Origin: Betaproteobacteria bacterium
Lineage (GTDB): Bacteria; Pseudomonadota; Gammaproteobacteria; Burkholderiales; SG8-41
Direction of reading: 5' to 3'
Assembly (NCBI GenBank): GCA_029883965.1
Contig: JAOUIN010000121.1
Location: 1-6,891 of the forward strand
Length of the DNA: 6,891 nucleotides
A program made the position numbers and the translations under genes. Positions 1 through 6,141 of the stretch are shown here, piece by piece. Below the pieces are notes generated by a model, which was not told the origin of the DNA, ran no database searches, and worked only from the letters and a program-made list of their open reading frames with translations. How positions within the stretch are numbered: the first letter of the stretch is position 1; each line of letters opens with the position of its first letter.

Positions 1-1198
1 GTTCACGCCGCGCAGCAAGCAACGCCGCAAGAATTACGGCCACGACTGCGGTCAGCATGCCGTAAGTCCAGGCGTAGCTGCCGATCAGTTTGTACGCAAT
101 GGTAAAAGCTGTAGGCCCGGCGAGTATGCCGGCAAAGTTCCACACCATCGCACCGCCGGTTGTCAGACTGATCTGGCCTGGCGGGCTGCGTCGCGCCACC
201 TCCGCGGTGTAAAGCCCGTTCCAGCCGATCGCCGTGGCACCGAACACGGCATACAGCAACGTAGTCGCGGCCACCGGCCAGCCGGGCTGGAGAAACGCAA
301 TGGCGATACAACAGGGCAGCATGCAGATTGTCAGCCATTGCAGCACGCGCACGCTGTCGTGCACGCGATCCGCAACCCAACCCCAGACTATCCGGCCCAT
401 CACACCGGCAATCTGGGCGACTGACAGCATCAATCCGGCTTCGATCAGGGTATAACCTGCCTCCGCCACCAGCATGATCACGGTAAAGGTGCTGACGCAC
501 AATTGCACGAATGCCATGCCAAACGCCGCGACGCCCAGCCAGCGCAAAGCCGGGATGCGCCACACCAGCTGAACCCCATCGAATATCCGCGCCTGCACCG
601 GCAGGTCCGGCCGCCGGTCATCATCCCAGCGTTCCCGCGCAGGCTGCATGGCCAGCATGGTTACGACTGCTGACAGCAACACCAGTGCCAGTGCCCAGCG
701 CCAGCCCCAGGTCAGTGTCACGACAGGCGCAATCAGGGCCATCAGCGCCCATGCCAATGGCACCCCGGTCTGCTTCAGCGAGAAAATGAAATTGCGGTGC
801 TGCGGCGGACTGAACCGGAACAGCAGGTGCCCCGCGGCCGGTAAATTGATGCTCATCGCGATGCCGATGAATACCGACGTCACCGCCAGCGCGAGAACGC
901 TGGAGTGAAAACCGACCGCCAGTCCCACCACGCAGCAGGCCATGCCGATCTGCGTCGTACGGCAGCCGCCGTAACGCGCGACCATCCACGTGAACAGCAT
1001 CGACCCGAGCATGGCTGCGCCGTAAATCACGCTCATCTGATAGCCGATCAGAGAGGCTTCCACATCCAGCGTACGCGCGAGTTCCGGCGCGATGACCGGA
1101 AACACTGCAGCGCCCATTGCCCCCGCGACCTGTGCCGCAGTGGTCGCGGCCACTACCGCCACGACAGTCCGCGGCGGATACGCCGCAGCAACGCTCAC
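1..1198 (-). CDS. MFS transporter, third of three tandem paralogs (3' end cut by window edge)
   Basis: An uninterrupted minus-strand frame of 399 codons reads from a GTG at 1198 to the left edge without a stop. The product is a polytopic inner-membrane carrier of the major facilitator superfamily, expected to have 12 helices. Marks seen: a first hydrophobic helix from about residue 11 ending in FPVIAPEL (33-40), HRNFIFSLKQTGVP (134-147, helix 4/5 region), a charged central loop RERWDDDR (188-195), GRIVWGWVADR (269-279, the MFS loop 8-9 motif), GWNGLYTAEVARRSPPG (325-341) and a last helix ending in AARRE. Both downstream-coded neighbours on this strand carry the same motifs at the same spacing and are 398 and about 403 residues long, so only a few residues should be missing. 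The GTG overlaps the TGA of the preceding transporter gene (GTGA, 1195-1198), and a GGAG lies 8 nt upstream. Substrate is unknown; an organic anion is a guess from the context. Family assignment is firm. Confidence 0.93.
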   Translation of the reverse strand, partial: MSVAAAYPPRTVVAVVAATTAAQVAGAMGAAVFPVIAPELARTLDVEASLIGYQMSVIYGAAMLGSMLFTWMVARYGGCRTTQIGMACCVVGLAVGFHSSVLALAVTSVFIGIAMSINLPAAGHLLFRFSPPQHRNFIFSLKQTGVPLAWALMALIAPVVTLTWGWRWALALVLLSAVVTMLAMQPARERWDDDRRPDLPVQARIFDGVQLVWRIPALRWLGVAAFGMAFVQLCVSTFTVIMLVAEAGYTLIEAGLMLSVAQIAGVMGRIVWGWVADRVHDSVRVLQWLTICMLPCCIAIAFLQPGWPVAATTLLYAVFGATAIGWNGLYTAEVARRSPPGQISLTTGGAMVWNFAGILAGPTAFTIAYKLIGSYAWTYGMLTAVVAVILAALLAARRE

Positions 1199-2391
1199 GC
1201 TGCCCGCTCCGAACGTGCCGCTGCTGCCGCCAGCGCGGCACTGACCAGCGCCACAACGGCCAGCAGACCGAACGTCGTCGTATACGTGCCGATCCAGCGG
1301 TACGCAACCGCGAACAGCGCGGGCCCGGCGAGGATGCCGCCGAATACCCACACCATCACGCCGCCGGTGGCCACGCTGACCATGCCCGGCGGACTGAGCC
1401 GCGCGACCTGCGCGTGCATCACTCCGTTCCAGCCATAGGCCACGATGCCGAATACCAGATAAAACACAGCCAGCGCCGGCTCCGGCCATGCGCCGGAGAT
1501 GAAAACGCTGGTGACGCAGCCTGCGGCCGCAATCAGGCTGCTCACAGACAGCACACGAATGGCCTGATTGCTGCGGTCTGCCACCCAGCCGAAAGTAAGC
1601 CGCCCGGTCATGCCCGCGATCTGCACCACCGAGAGCATGACACCGGCAGTGACGATGCCGTAACCCGCCTCCTGCACCAGCAGGTTGACCGTGAATGTGC
1701 CCAGACACAGCTGCACAAACGAAAAGAAAAACGCCGAAATCCCCAGATAACGCAAGGTCGGATAACGCCACAACACCGCGATGCCGGTCAGCAGGTTGGT
1801 GCGCCCTGCTGCATGTACGTCGCGGTCATCGTCCCAGACGCCGCGCCAGCGCTCGAGCAGCAGCGCACCGGCCACTGAATAAGCCAGCACCGCAAGCAGT
1901 GGCACGCGCCAGTCCAGCGCGATCGTCAGCCACGGCGCCAGCAGTGCAATCAACGCCCAGCCCAGCGGTACGCCTGTCTGCTTGATCGAGAAAATCAGGT
2001 TGCGGTGCCTGGCCGATCCGAACCTGAACAGCAGATGCGCCGCCCCGGCAGCTGCGAGCGAGTTACTAGCCCCTATACATATCGCCGCCAGCGGCATCAG
2101 CCACAGCTGTCCGCTCAACCCGGCGATCATGCCTGCCGCACACAGCCACAGAGACCATTGCATGGCGCGGCAGGCACCCCAGCGCAGTACCACGGTGCCG
2201 ACAACGCTGGAGACCAGCATCGCTGCACCGAACAAAATGCTGATCTGGTAACCGACATACGAGGCATCGACATCCAGCATCTGCGCCAGATGCGGCGCCA
2301 TCACCGGAAAAATCGCAATGCCCATCGCCGAGGCGATCTGCGCGGCCATAGTCGCCAGCACCACCACGGCAATCGAGGGGGCGACGGTCAC
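1195..2391 (-). CDS. MFS transporter, second of three tandem paralogs
   Basis: A complete 398-residue major facilitator carrier, predicted to sit in the inner membrane with 12 helices. The first helix starts almost at once (SIAVVVLATMAAQ, 6-18), so there is no signal peptide. Visible motifs: HRNLIFSIKQTGVPLGWAL (129-147), the central cytoplasmic loop WDDDR (186-190), GRLTFGWVADR (263-273, loop 8-9 motif), YGWNG (319-323), ARLSPPG (330-336) and a small-residue-rich final helix. The start is GTG at 2391, supported by GGAG 9 nt upstream and by alignment of its N-terminus with the two sister proteins. It lies 45 nt after the stop of the first transporter gene and overlaps the third by 4 bp, consistent with one operon. 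It resembles the third copy more closely than the first: both have HLLFRF, the spelling KQTGVPL, and QLC followed by STFTV or GTFTV. No substrate can be named. The family call is firm, the function beyond transport is unknown. Confidence 0.95.
   Translation of the reverse strand: MTVAPSIAVVVLATMAAQIASAMGIAIFPVMAPHLAQMLDVDASYVGYQISILFGAAMLVSSVVGTVVLRWGACRAMQWSLWLCAAGMIAGLSGQLWLMPLAAICIGASNSLAAAGAAHLLFRFGSARHRNLIFSIKQTGVPLGWALIALLAPWLTIALDWRVPLLAVLAYSVAGALLLERWRGVWDDDRDVHAAGRTNLLTGIAVLWRYPTLRYLGISAFFFSFVQLCLGTFTVNLLVQEAGYGIVTAGVMLSVVQIAGMTGRLTFGWVADRSNQAIRVLSVSSLIAAAGCVTSVFISGAWPEPALAVFYLVFGIVAYGWNGVMHAQVARLSPPGMVSVATGGVMVWVFGGILAGPALFAVAYRWIGTYTTTFGLLAVVALVSAALAAAAARSERAA
1207..1210 (-). promoter_or_regulatory. 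Ribosome binding site for the third MFS gene
   Basis: GGAG on the minus strand lies 8 nt before the GTG at 1198, inside the last codons of the preceding transporter gene. It decides in favour of the GTG start: no ATG lies near this point in the frame, and the first in-frame ATG is at residue 28, inside the first membrane helix. Confidence 0.7.
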
Positions 2392-2400
2392 TGCCGGATG

Positions 2401-2404
2401 CTCC
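2401..2404 (-). promoter_or_regulatory. Ribosome binding site for the second MFS gene
   Basis: GGAG (within GGCGGAG) on the minus strand, 9 nt before the GTG at 2391. It lies in the 45-nt gap between the first and second transporter genes and supports the GTG as the true start. Confidence 0.7.
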
Positions 2405-2436
2405 GCCCGGTTTGCGCAAAAATGTTCATCGGTCTT

Positions 2437-3648
2437 TCATTGATCGCGTGACGGCGCCTCGCGCCGTGCCAGTAGCAGCAACGCAAGCGCTACCACCGCG
2501 GACAGCGTCACCAGCAGGAACGTGCGACTGTAACTGCCGATGCCGCCGTACGCCGCGGCAAACGCCGCGGGCCCGATCAGCACGCCGGCAAACACGAAGA
2601 ATGTGGTGCCCGCCGCCACCACGCTGGCCATGCCCGGCGGACTCAGTCGTGCGGCTTCCGCGTGAAACACGCCGTTCCAGCCCACTGCCGCAGTACCAAT
2701 TATAAAAAATAATATATAAATCAAAGGCTTATGCCACTCCGCCTGAAAAAATGCCAACGCGAGGGTCGAACTGATGGTGATCACGCAGATGATCAACAGC
2801 ACACTCAGACTGCTGCCGAGACGGTCGGCCAGCCAGCCCCAGCACACGCGCGACGCTGAGCCGCCGACCTGTACCACCGACAGCATCACACCCGCCTCGA
2901 CCAGCCCGAACTGCCCTTCGGCCACCAGATAAACCACGGTGAAACTCAGCACGCAGCGCTGGATGCCGGAATAGATCATCGCCACCAGTGAAATCCAGCG
3001 TAGCCCCGGCTCACGCCACACCAGCGGCACCCCCCCGAATGCGGCCGTCCTGCCGGGATCCACCCCGCCGCGATCGTGATCCCAGCGCTCGCGGTAGCGC
3101 TGGGTGGCGACTATCAGCACCACGATCATCACCCCGACCATCACCAGCGACCAGCGAAAACCGAAATGCACCGCGATCGCCGGCGCCGTCAGTGCCGTAA
3201 TCACGCCTCCAACCGGCACACCGGTCTGCTTGATCGAAAACATGATGTTGCGCCGTGCCGGGGGCGTATAGGTCACCAGCATGTGCGCCGCCGCGGGATT
3301 GATCATGCCCATGCCCACGCCGACAAAGGCCGAACCCAGCGCAATGGCTCCAATATATGGAAACGCAAACAGCGCGAGGCCCGCGCCGCAACTCAGGATC
3401 GCAAGCTGTGTCGTACGCGCTGCGCCGAAGCGCAGCACCGCCTTGCCGCCGAACATCGTGGCCAGCGTCGCCACGCCGAACGTCAGACTGACCTGATAGC
3501 CGATCAGGATCGGACTCACGCCCAGCGACTCGGCAAGCTTCGGGGCAATCGTCGGCAGCAGGATGTTCGACATCGCCACGATCATCTGCGCGAAGGTGGC
3601 AACAGTTACGACCACCCACGGGCCCGGCATGGCGACAGCGTTGTTCAC
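2437..3648 (-). CDS. MFS transporter, first of three tandem paralogs
   Basis: A 403-residue major facilitator carrier (start taken at GTG 3648), an inner-membrane protein with about 12 helices and the first gene of the minus-strand operon. Motifs: helix 1 WVVVTVATFAQ (11-21) leading to LPTIAPKL, NIMFSIKQTGVPVGG (134-148), central loop RERWDHDR (186-193), SRVCWGWLADR (266-276, loop 8-9 motif), VGWNGVFHAEAARLSPPG (322-339) and a C-terminal LLLARRE. The frame stays open upstream to a TTG at 3777, but those 43 residues are Pro/Arg-rich, are absent from both sister proteins and have no Shine-Dalgarno. The GTG at 3648 or the ATG at 3630 (MPGPW) restores a sister-like N-terminus. Neither has a strong ribosome site, so the exact start is uncertain. 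Codons for residues 308-319 (helix 10) are strikingly A/T-rich. It diverges from the regulator gene across about 180 bp and is presumably under that regulator's control. Substrate unknown. Confidence 0.93.
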   Translation of the reverse strand: MNNAVAMPGPWVVVTVATFAQMIVAMSNILLPTIAPKLAESLGVSPILIGYQVSLTFGVATLATMFGGKAVLRFGAARTTQLAILSCGAGLALFAFPYIGAIALGSAFVGVGMGMINPAAAHMLVTYTPPARRNIMFSIKQTGVPVGGVITALTAPAIAVHFGFRWSLVMVGVMIVVLIVATQRYRERWDHDRGGVDPGRTAAFGGVPLVWREPGLRWISLVAMIYSGIQRCVLSFTVVYLVAEGQFGLVEAGVMLSVVQVGGSASRVCWGWLADRLGSSLSVLLIICVITISSTLALAFFQAEWHKPLIYILFFIIGTAAVGWNGVFHAEAARLSPPGMASVVAAGTTFFVFAGVLIGPAAFAAAYGGIGSYSRTFLLVTLSAVVALALLLLARREAPSRDQ

Positions 3649-3754
3649 GACAAATTCTTTGTGCGGCGAAACCGGCAAAAAAGGGAGTGGCCATTGTCTG
3701 GGGTGCGACGGTAAGGCGCAAGGCCATCGTTCACCATGCGGTCGTCGCAGCCCG

Positions 3755-3767
3755 GGCCGTACCGGCC
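3755..3767. repeat. Inverted repeat in the divergent region
   Basis: GGCCG and CGGCC form a 5-bp inverted repeat around TAC. The centre contains GTAC, loosely like the GT/AC core of FadR-type operators. It could be a second regulator site serving the transporter side, or simply GC-rich chance symmetry. Confidence 0.25.
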
Positions 3768-3790
3768 GCTGCGCCAAACCGCGACCAGCG

Positions 3791-3819
3791 TTGACATGTC
3801 AGATATCCAAAACTAAAAT
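3791..3819 (+). promoter_or_regulatory. Sigma70-type promoter of the gntR-family operon
   Basis: A perfect -35 box TTGACA (3791-3796), a 17-bp spacer and a -10 box TAAAAT (3814-3819, five of six matches to TATAAT). This is the best promoter match in the window and lies in an AT-rich pocket of an otherwise GC-rich sequence. Transcription should begin around 3825-3827, only 2-4 nt before the ATG at 3829, which predicts a leaderless or nearly leaderless mRNA. Confidence 0.8.
3792..3801. promoter_or_regulatory. Perfect 10-bp palindrome on the -35 box (candidate operator)
   Basis: TGACATGTCA reads the same on both strands and covers five of the six bases of the -35 element. A dimeric repressor bound here would block RNA polymerase, so this is a candidate autoregulatory site for the GntR protein encoded immediately downstream. 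It does not match the GT-N-AC core usual for FadR-type operators, and a 10-bp palindrome somewhere in 180 bp is not very improbable, so the assignment is tentative. Confidence 0.4.
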
Positions 3820-3828
3820 TTCAGAGAA

Positions 3829-4530
3829 ATGAATTCTGCCGGCATCAAAACCATACCCCTGCTCAGTGATCGCGCCTACGAGCGCATCAAACACGACATC
3901 ATCGGCTGCACCTTCGTTCCCGGCGCCGAGATTTCCGAAGCGCAACTCTGTGCCCAGTACAAACTGGGCAAGGCACCTGTTCGCATGGCGCTGTCGCGGC
4001 TCGCGCACGACGGCCTGGTGCGCGCAATCCCGCGGCGCGGCTACATGGTGACGCCGGTGACCTTGCAGGACATTCAGGACGTGTTTGCACTCAGACTGCT
4101 GCTCGAGCCGCATGCCGCGCGCCTGGCCGCCGGCCACGTCGACATCAAGCGCCTGCGCGTACTCGACGAAATCTGCCGCGCCGGATATCAGGCCGCCGAG
4201 CCGAAAAGCATCACGCGGTTCCTCGAGGCGAACAAGGACTTTCATGTCGCCATCGCCCAGGCCGCCGGCAATCAGCGGCTGACCCACGCGATCGAACAAC
4301 TGCTGGACGAGATGACACGGCTGCTGCATCTCGGTCTCGGCATGCGCAACCGCACGCAGGAAATGCAGCATGAGCACCGCACGCTGGTGCGCGCGCTGGT
4401 GCGCGGCGACGGCGCAACGGCCGAACGCATCTGCCAGGAACAGATTGAAGCCGCGCGCGACATGGTGCTCAAAGCCATACTCAAGAGCAGTTCGGTCATG
4501 AACCTCGCCATCGTGGCGGACGTGCGCTGA
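3829..4530 (+). CDS. GntR-family transcriptional regulator (FadR subfamily, FCD domain)
   Basis: A 233-residue cytoplasmic DNA-binding regulator. An N-terminal winged helix-turn-helix (about 13-76) contains SDRAYERIKHDI, the ISEAQLCAQYKLGKAPVRMALSRL recognition region in the usual place, and the wing GLVRAIPRRGYMV (62-74). A C-terminal all-helical FCD ligand domain (about 83-212) contains LRLLLEPHAARLAA, NKDFHVAIAQAAGN (135-148) and EHRTLVRALVRGD (182-194). FCD domains bind small carboxylates, often through a metal held by D/N, H, H, H. Here the corresponding positions look like N135, H139, H183 and Q205, so the last histidine is replaced by Gln. The ATG at 3829 is the only sensible start, since the HTH begins 12 residues later. 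The gene heads its operon, is divergent from the transporters, and its stop overlaps the next start (TGATG). It probably regulates both units and itself in response to the pathway substrate or a CoA or acid intermediate; that role is inferred. Confidence 0.95.
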   Translation: MNSAGIKTIPLLSDRAYERIKHDIIGCTFVPGAEISEAQLCAQYKLGKAPVRMALSRLAHDGLVRAIPRRGYMVTPVTLQDIQDVFALRLLLEPHAARLAAGHVDIKRLRVLDEICRAGYQAAEPKSITRFLEANKDFHVAIAQAAGNQRLTHAIEQLLDEMTRLLHLGLGMRNRTQEMQHEHRTLVRALVRGDGATAERICQEQIEAARDMVLKAILKSSSVMNLAIVADVR

Positions 4531-5030
4531 TGCCGGCCGCTCTGCAGCAACTGGTACGCAGGCTGGACGCCGCCGTGGCCGCACCGCACGACACCCTGCC
4601 CGCCGCGGTAACCGCGGCACTGGGGGAAGCCGTTGCCGCCGGCCGCTGGCTCGGCGCCGAACAGCAGCGCGCCAGTCATGACCGCTACACCCGGCATGTG
4701 CTCTACGCCGATCCGCAGGACCGTTATACCGTCGTCGCCATTGCGTGGGCGCACGGCCAGCAGAGCCCGATCCACGCCCACCATACCTGGTGCGGTGTCG
4801 CGATTTACAGCGGCGAAGTCAATGAAACCTACTATGACATCGACCAGCAGGGCGGCCGGCCGCGGCCCGTGAAAACGCTGGTGCGGGATGCCGGCACGCT
4901 CAGCTTTGATGCCGACCTTGACGGCGCCCACCGCATCACCAACACCGCGGGCAAGGTTGCGGTTTCGATCCATGTTTATGGCATCGGGGCCGCGCGCATC
5001 GCGACCGACGTCAATCGCATTCTGGGTTAG
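4530..5030 (+). CDS. Cysteine-dioxygenase-type cupin (putative thiol dioxygenase)
   Basis: A 166-residue single-domain cupin, a likely cytoplasmic non-haem iron enzyme of the cysteine/thiol dioxygenase superfamily, which adds O2 to a thiol to give a sulfinate. Seen in the sequence: SPIHAHHTWCG (79-89) supplying two metal histidines, H82 and H84; GAHRITN (132-138) supplying the third, H134; and SIHVY (146-150), which matches the Ser-x-His-x-Tyr catalytic triad of cysteine dioxygenase. C88 and Y150 are placed where the Cys-Tyr crosslink of some family members forms. R55 (YTRH, 53-56) fits the substrate-carboxylate arginine of Arg-type enzymes. The length is shorter than mammalian cysteine dioxygenase (about 200) but normal for bacterial members. 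The start overlaps the regulator's stop by 1 nt, with GGCGGA 9 nt upstream, so the two are translationally coupled. Substrate could be cysteine, a mercapto-acid or something unrelated; related cupins are often of unknown function. Confidence 0.82.
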   Translation: MPAALQQLVRRLDAAVAAPHDTLPAAVTAALGEAVAAGRWLGAEQQRASHDRYTRHVLYADPQDRYTVVAIAWAHGQQSPIHAHHTWCGVAIYSGEVNETYYDIDQQGGRPRPVKTLVRDAGTLSFDADLDGAHRITNTAGKVAVSIHVYGIGAARIATDVNRILG

Positions 5031-5080
5031 CAGCAGCGCGGAGAAAACGGCAGTGACAAACGCTCATCAAACCACTCATG

Positions 5081-5096
5081 CCGCGCAGCGGCGCGG
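5081..5096 (+). other. GC-rich hairpin in the operon spacer
   Basis: CCGCGC, loop AGCG, then GCGCGG form a perfect 6-bp stem. No U-tract follows, so it is not a classic intrinsic terminator. It may act as an mRNA stability or processing element that sets relative levels of the genes on either side, or have no role. Confidence 0.4.
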
Positions 5097-5115
5097 ATCA
5101 ACACACATCACCAAC

Positions 5116-5119
5116 GGAG
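5116..5119 (+). promoter_or_regulatory. Strong ribosome binding site for the dehydrogenase gene
   Basis: GGAG lies 7 nt before the ATG at 5127, the clearest Shine-Dalgarno in the right-hand operon. It suggests this enzyme is translated independently and strongly compared with its neighbours. Confidence 0.8.
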
Positions 5120-5126
5120 AAACACC

Positions 5127-6131
5127 ATGAAAGCAGTAGTACTCAGGGAACACGGCGGGCTGGACAAACTGGAATACGTCAAGGATTTTCCGGATCCGGT
5201 CGTCTGCGACGCCCACGTGGTGATTCGCGTCAAAGCCACCTCGTTCAACTATCACGATGTGTTCACCGTGCGCGGCATGCCCGGCATCAAGGTGCCGTTT
5301 CCGATGATCATCGGCCTCGATCTGGCGGGCGAGATCCTCGAAGTCGGTGCAGGGGTTTCCGGCTGGAAGCCCGGCGACCGCGTGCTGGTCAATCCGTTGA
5401 ACAAGAAAAAGGGCCTGATGGGGGAAATGATGCACGGCGGCCTCGCGGAAAAATGCCTGGTCGCAGCAGACCAGCTGATCCGCATGCCCGACGGCGTCAG
5501 CTTCGAACAGGCCGCGTCGCTGCCGGTCGCCTATGGCACCGCGCACCGCATGATCATCACGCACAACACCATCAAGAAAGGCGACAAGGTACTCGTGCTC
5601 GGCGCCAGCGGCGGCGTCGGCACCGGTTGCGTGCTGCTGGCCAAGATGCTGGGCGCCGAAGTCATTGCCTGCGCCTCGAGCGCGGACAAGATCAAGCGGC
5701 TGCAGGACCTGGGTGCCGACCATGTGATCAACTACAAGGACACGGATTTCTCCAAGTGGGCCATCGAGAAGTTCGGCAAGCCGCAGCGCCGCAGCTACGA
5801 GGGCGGCGTCGACGTGGTGATCAACTTCACCGGCGGCGACACCTGGGGCCCGACCCTGAAATGCGTCAAGCGCGGCGGCAAGATCCTTGTCTGCGGCGCC
5901 ACTGCGGGCTACGACCCCAAGGAAGATCTGCGTTATGTGTGGAGCTTCGAACTCAACATCATCGGCTCCAACAGCTTCTATGACGACAACCTGAAGGCCC
6001 TGATGAACCTGATCCAGGAAGGCAAGATCAAGCCGGTCGTGGACGAAGTGCTGCCGCTGGAACGCGCGGCCGAGGGATTGAAGCTGATCGAGGACCGCGA
6101 GGTGTTCGGCAAGGTCATCATCACGCCCTGA
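5127..6131 (+). CDS. Medium-chain dehydrogenase/reductase, quinone-oxidoreductase type
   Basis: A 334-residue cytoplasmic NAD(P)H-dependent oxidoreductase of the MDR superfamily, a usual full length. The N-terminal GroES-like catalytic domain (about 1-125) contains SFNYHDVFTVRG (39-50), PMIIGLDLAGEI (59-70) and GWKPGDRV (79-86). A Rossmann fold follows with the dinucleotide motif LGASGGVGTG (158-167) and GADHVINY (196-203), and the protein closes with FGKVIITP. At the positions where zinc alcohol dehydrogenases have a catalytic Cys and the GHE motif, this protein has N41 and GLD (63-65), and the four-cysteine structural zinc lobe is absent. It is therefore probably zinc-independent, like NADPH:quinone or enoyl reductases of this superfamily. 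Candidate reactions are reduction of an activated double bond (enoyl/acryloyl type) or of a quinone or carbonyl; the sequence does not decide. It follows the cupin after 96 bp with its own strong ribosome site and precedes the acyl-CoA synthetase by 10 nt, arguing for a shared pathway. Confidence 0.93.
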   Translation: MKAVVLREHGGLDKLEYVKDFPDPVVCDAHVVIRVKATSFNYHDVFTVRGMPGIKVPFPMIIGLDLAGEILEVGAGVSGWKPGDRVLVNPLNKKKGLMGEMMHGGLAEKCLVAADQLIRMPDGVSFEQAASLPVAYGTAHRMIITHNTIKKGDKVLVLGASGGVGTGCVLLAKMLGAEVIACASSADKIKRLQDLGADHVINYKDTDFSKWAIEKFGKPQRRSYEGGVDVVINFTGGDTWGPTLKCVKRGGKILVCGATAGYDPKEDLRYVWSFELNIIGSNSFYDDNLKALMNLIQEGKIKPVVDEVLPLERAAEGLKLIEDREVFGKVIITP

Positions 6132-6141
6132 TCGCAACAGC

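Larger units (their letters stand above)
3649..3828. promoter_or_regulatory. Divergent intergenic control region
   Basis: This roughly 180-bp stretch separates the transporter operon (minus) from the regulator operon (plus), the usual place for a GntR-family regulator to act on both. The regulator side has a near-consensus sigma70 promoter with a palindrome on it (listed separately). On the transporter side I could not find a convincing -35/-10 pair upstream of 3648. Two symmetric elements are visible, at 3792-3801 and 3755-3767. The region is AT-rich only in its last 30 bases. Confidence 0.7.
5031..5126 (+). other. Intergenic spacer between cupin and dehydrogenase genes
   Basis: A 96-bp gap in the plus-strand operon. 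It holds a short GC hairpin (listed separately) and the ribosome site of the next gene. A weak -35-like GTGACA at 5053 has no acceptable -10 partner, so I see no supported internal promoter. Confidence 0.5.

Noticed and set aside
1..1307. Possible frameshift or pseudogene in the leftmost transporter, since the ATG-started minus-strand frames here give no sensible protein
   Set aside because: Reading from the GTG at 1198 gives one continuous 399-codon MFS frame with all family motifs and no internal stop.
1117..1878. Plus-strand open frame of about 253 codons across the transporter genes
   Set aside because: The composition (Arg/His/Gln-rich) is typical of antisense translation, and it lies opposite two conserved MFS frames.
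3649..3777. A 43-residue N-terminal extension of the first transporter from a TTG start
   Set aside because: The extension is Pro/Arg-rich, is absent from both sister transporters, has no ribosome site and would run through the divergent promoter region.
3799..4973. Minus-strand open frames opposite the regulator and cupin genes
   Set aside because: They are shadows with Arg/His/Ala-rich low-complexity products, opposite genes with full domain evidence.
5053..5081. Internal promoter before the dehydrogenase gene (GTGACA followed 17 bp later by TCATGC)
   Set aside because: The -10 match is too poor, and nothing else in the spacer supports initiation.
5081..5096. Intrinsic terminator after the cupin gene
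   Set aside because: The stem has no following U-run, and the same-strand genes continue with close spacing.
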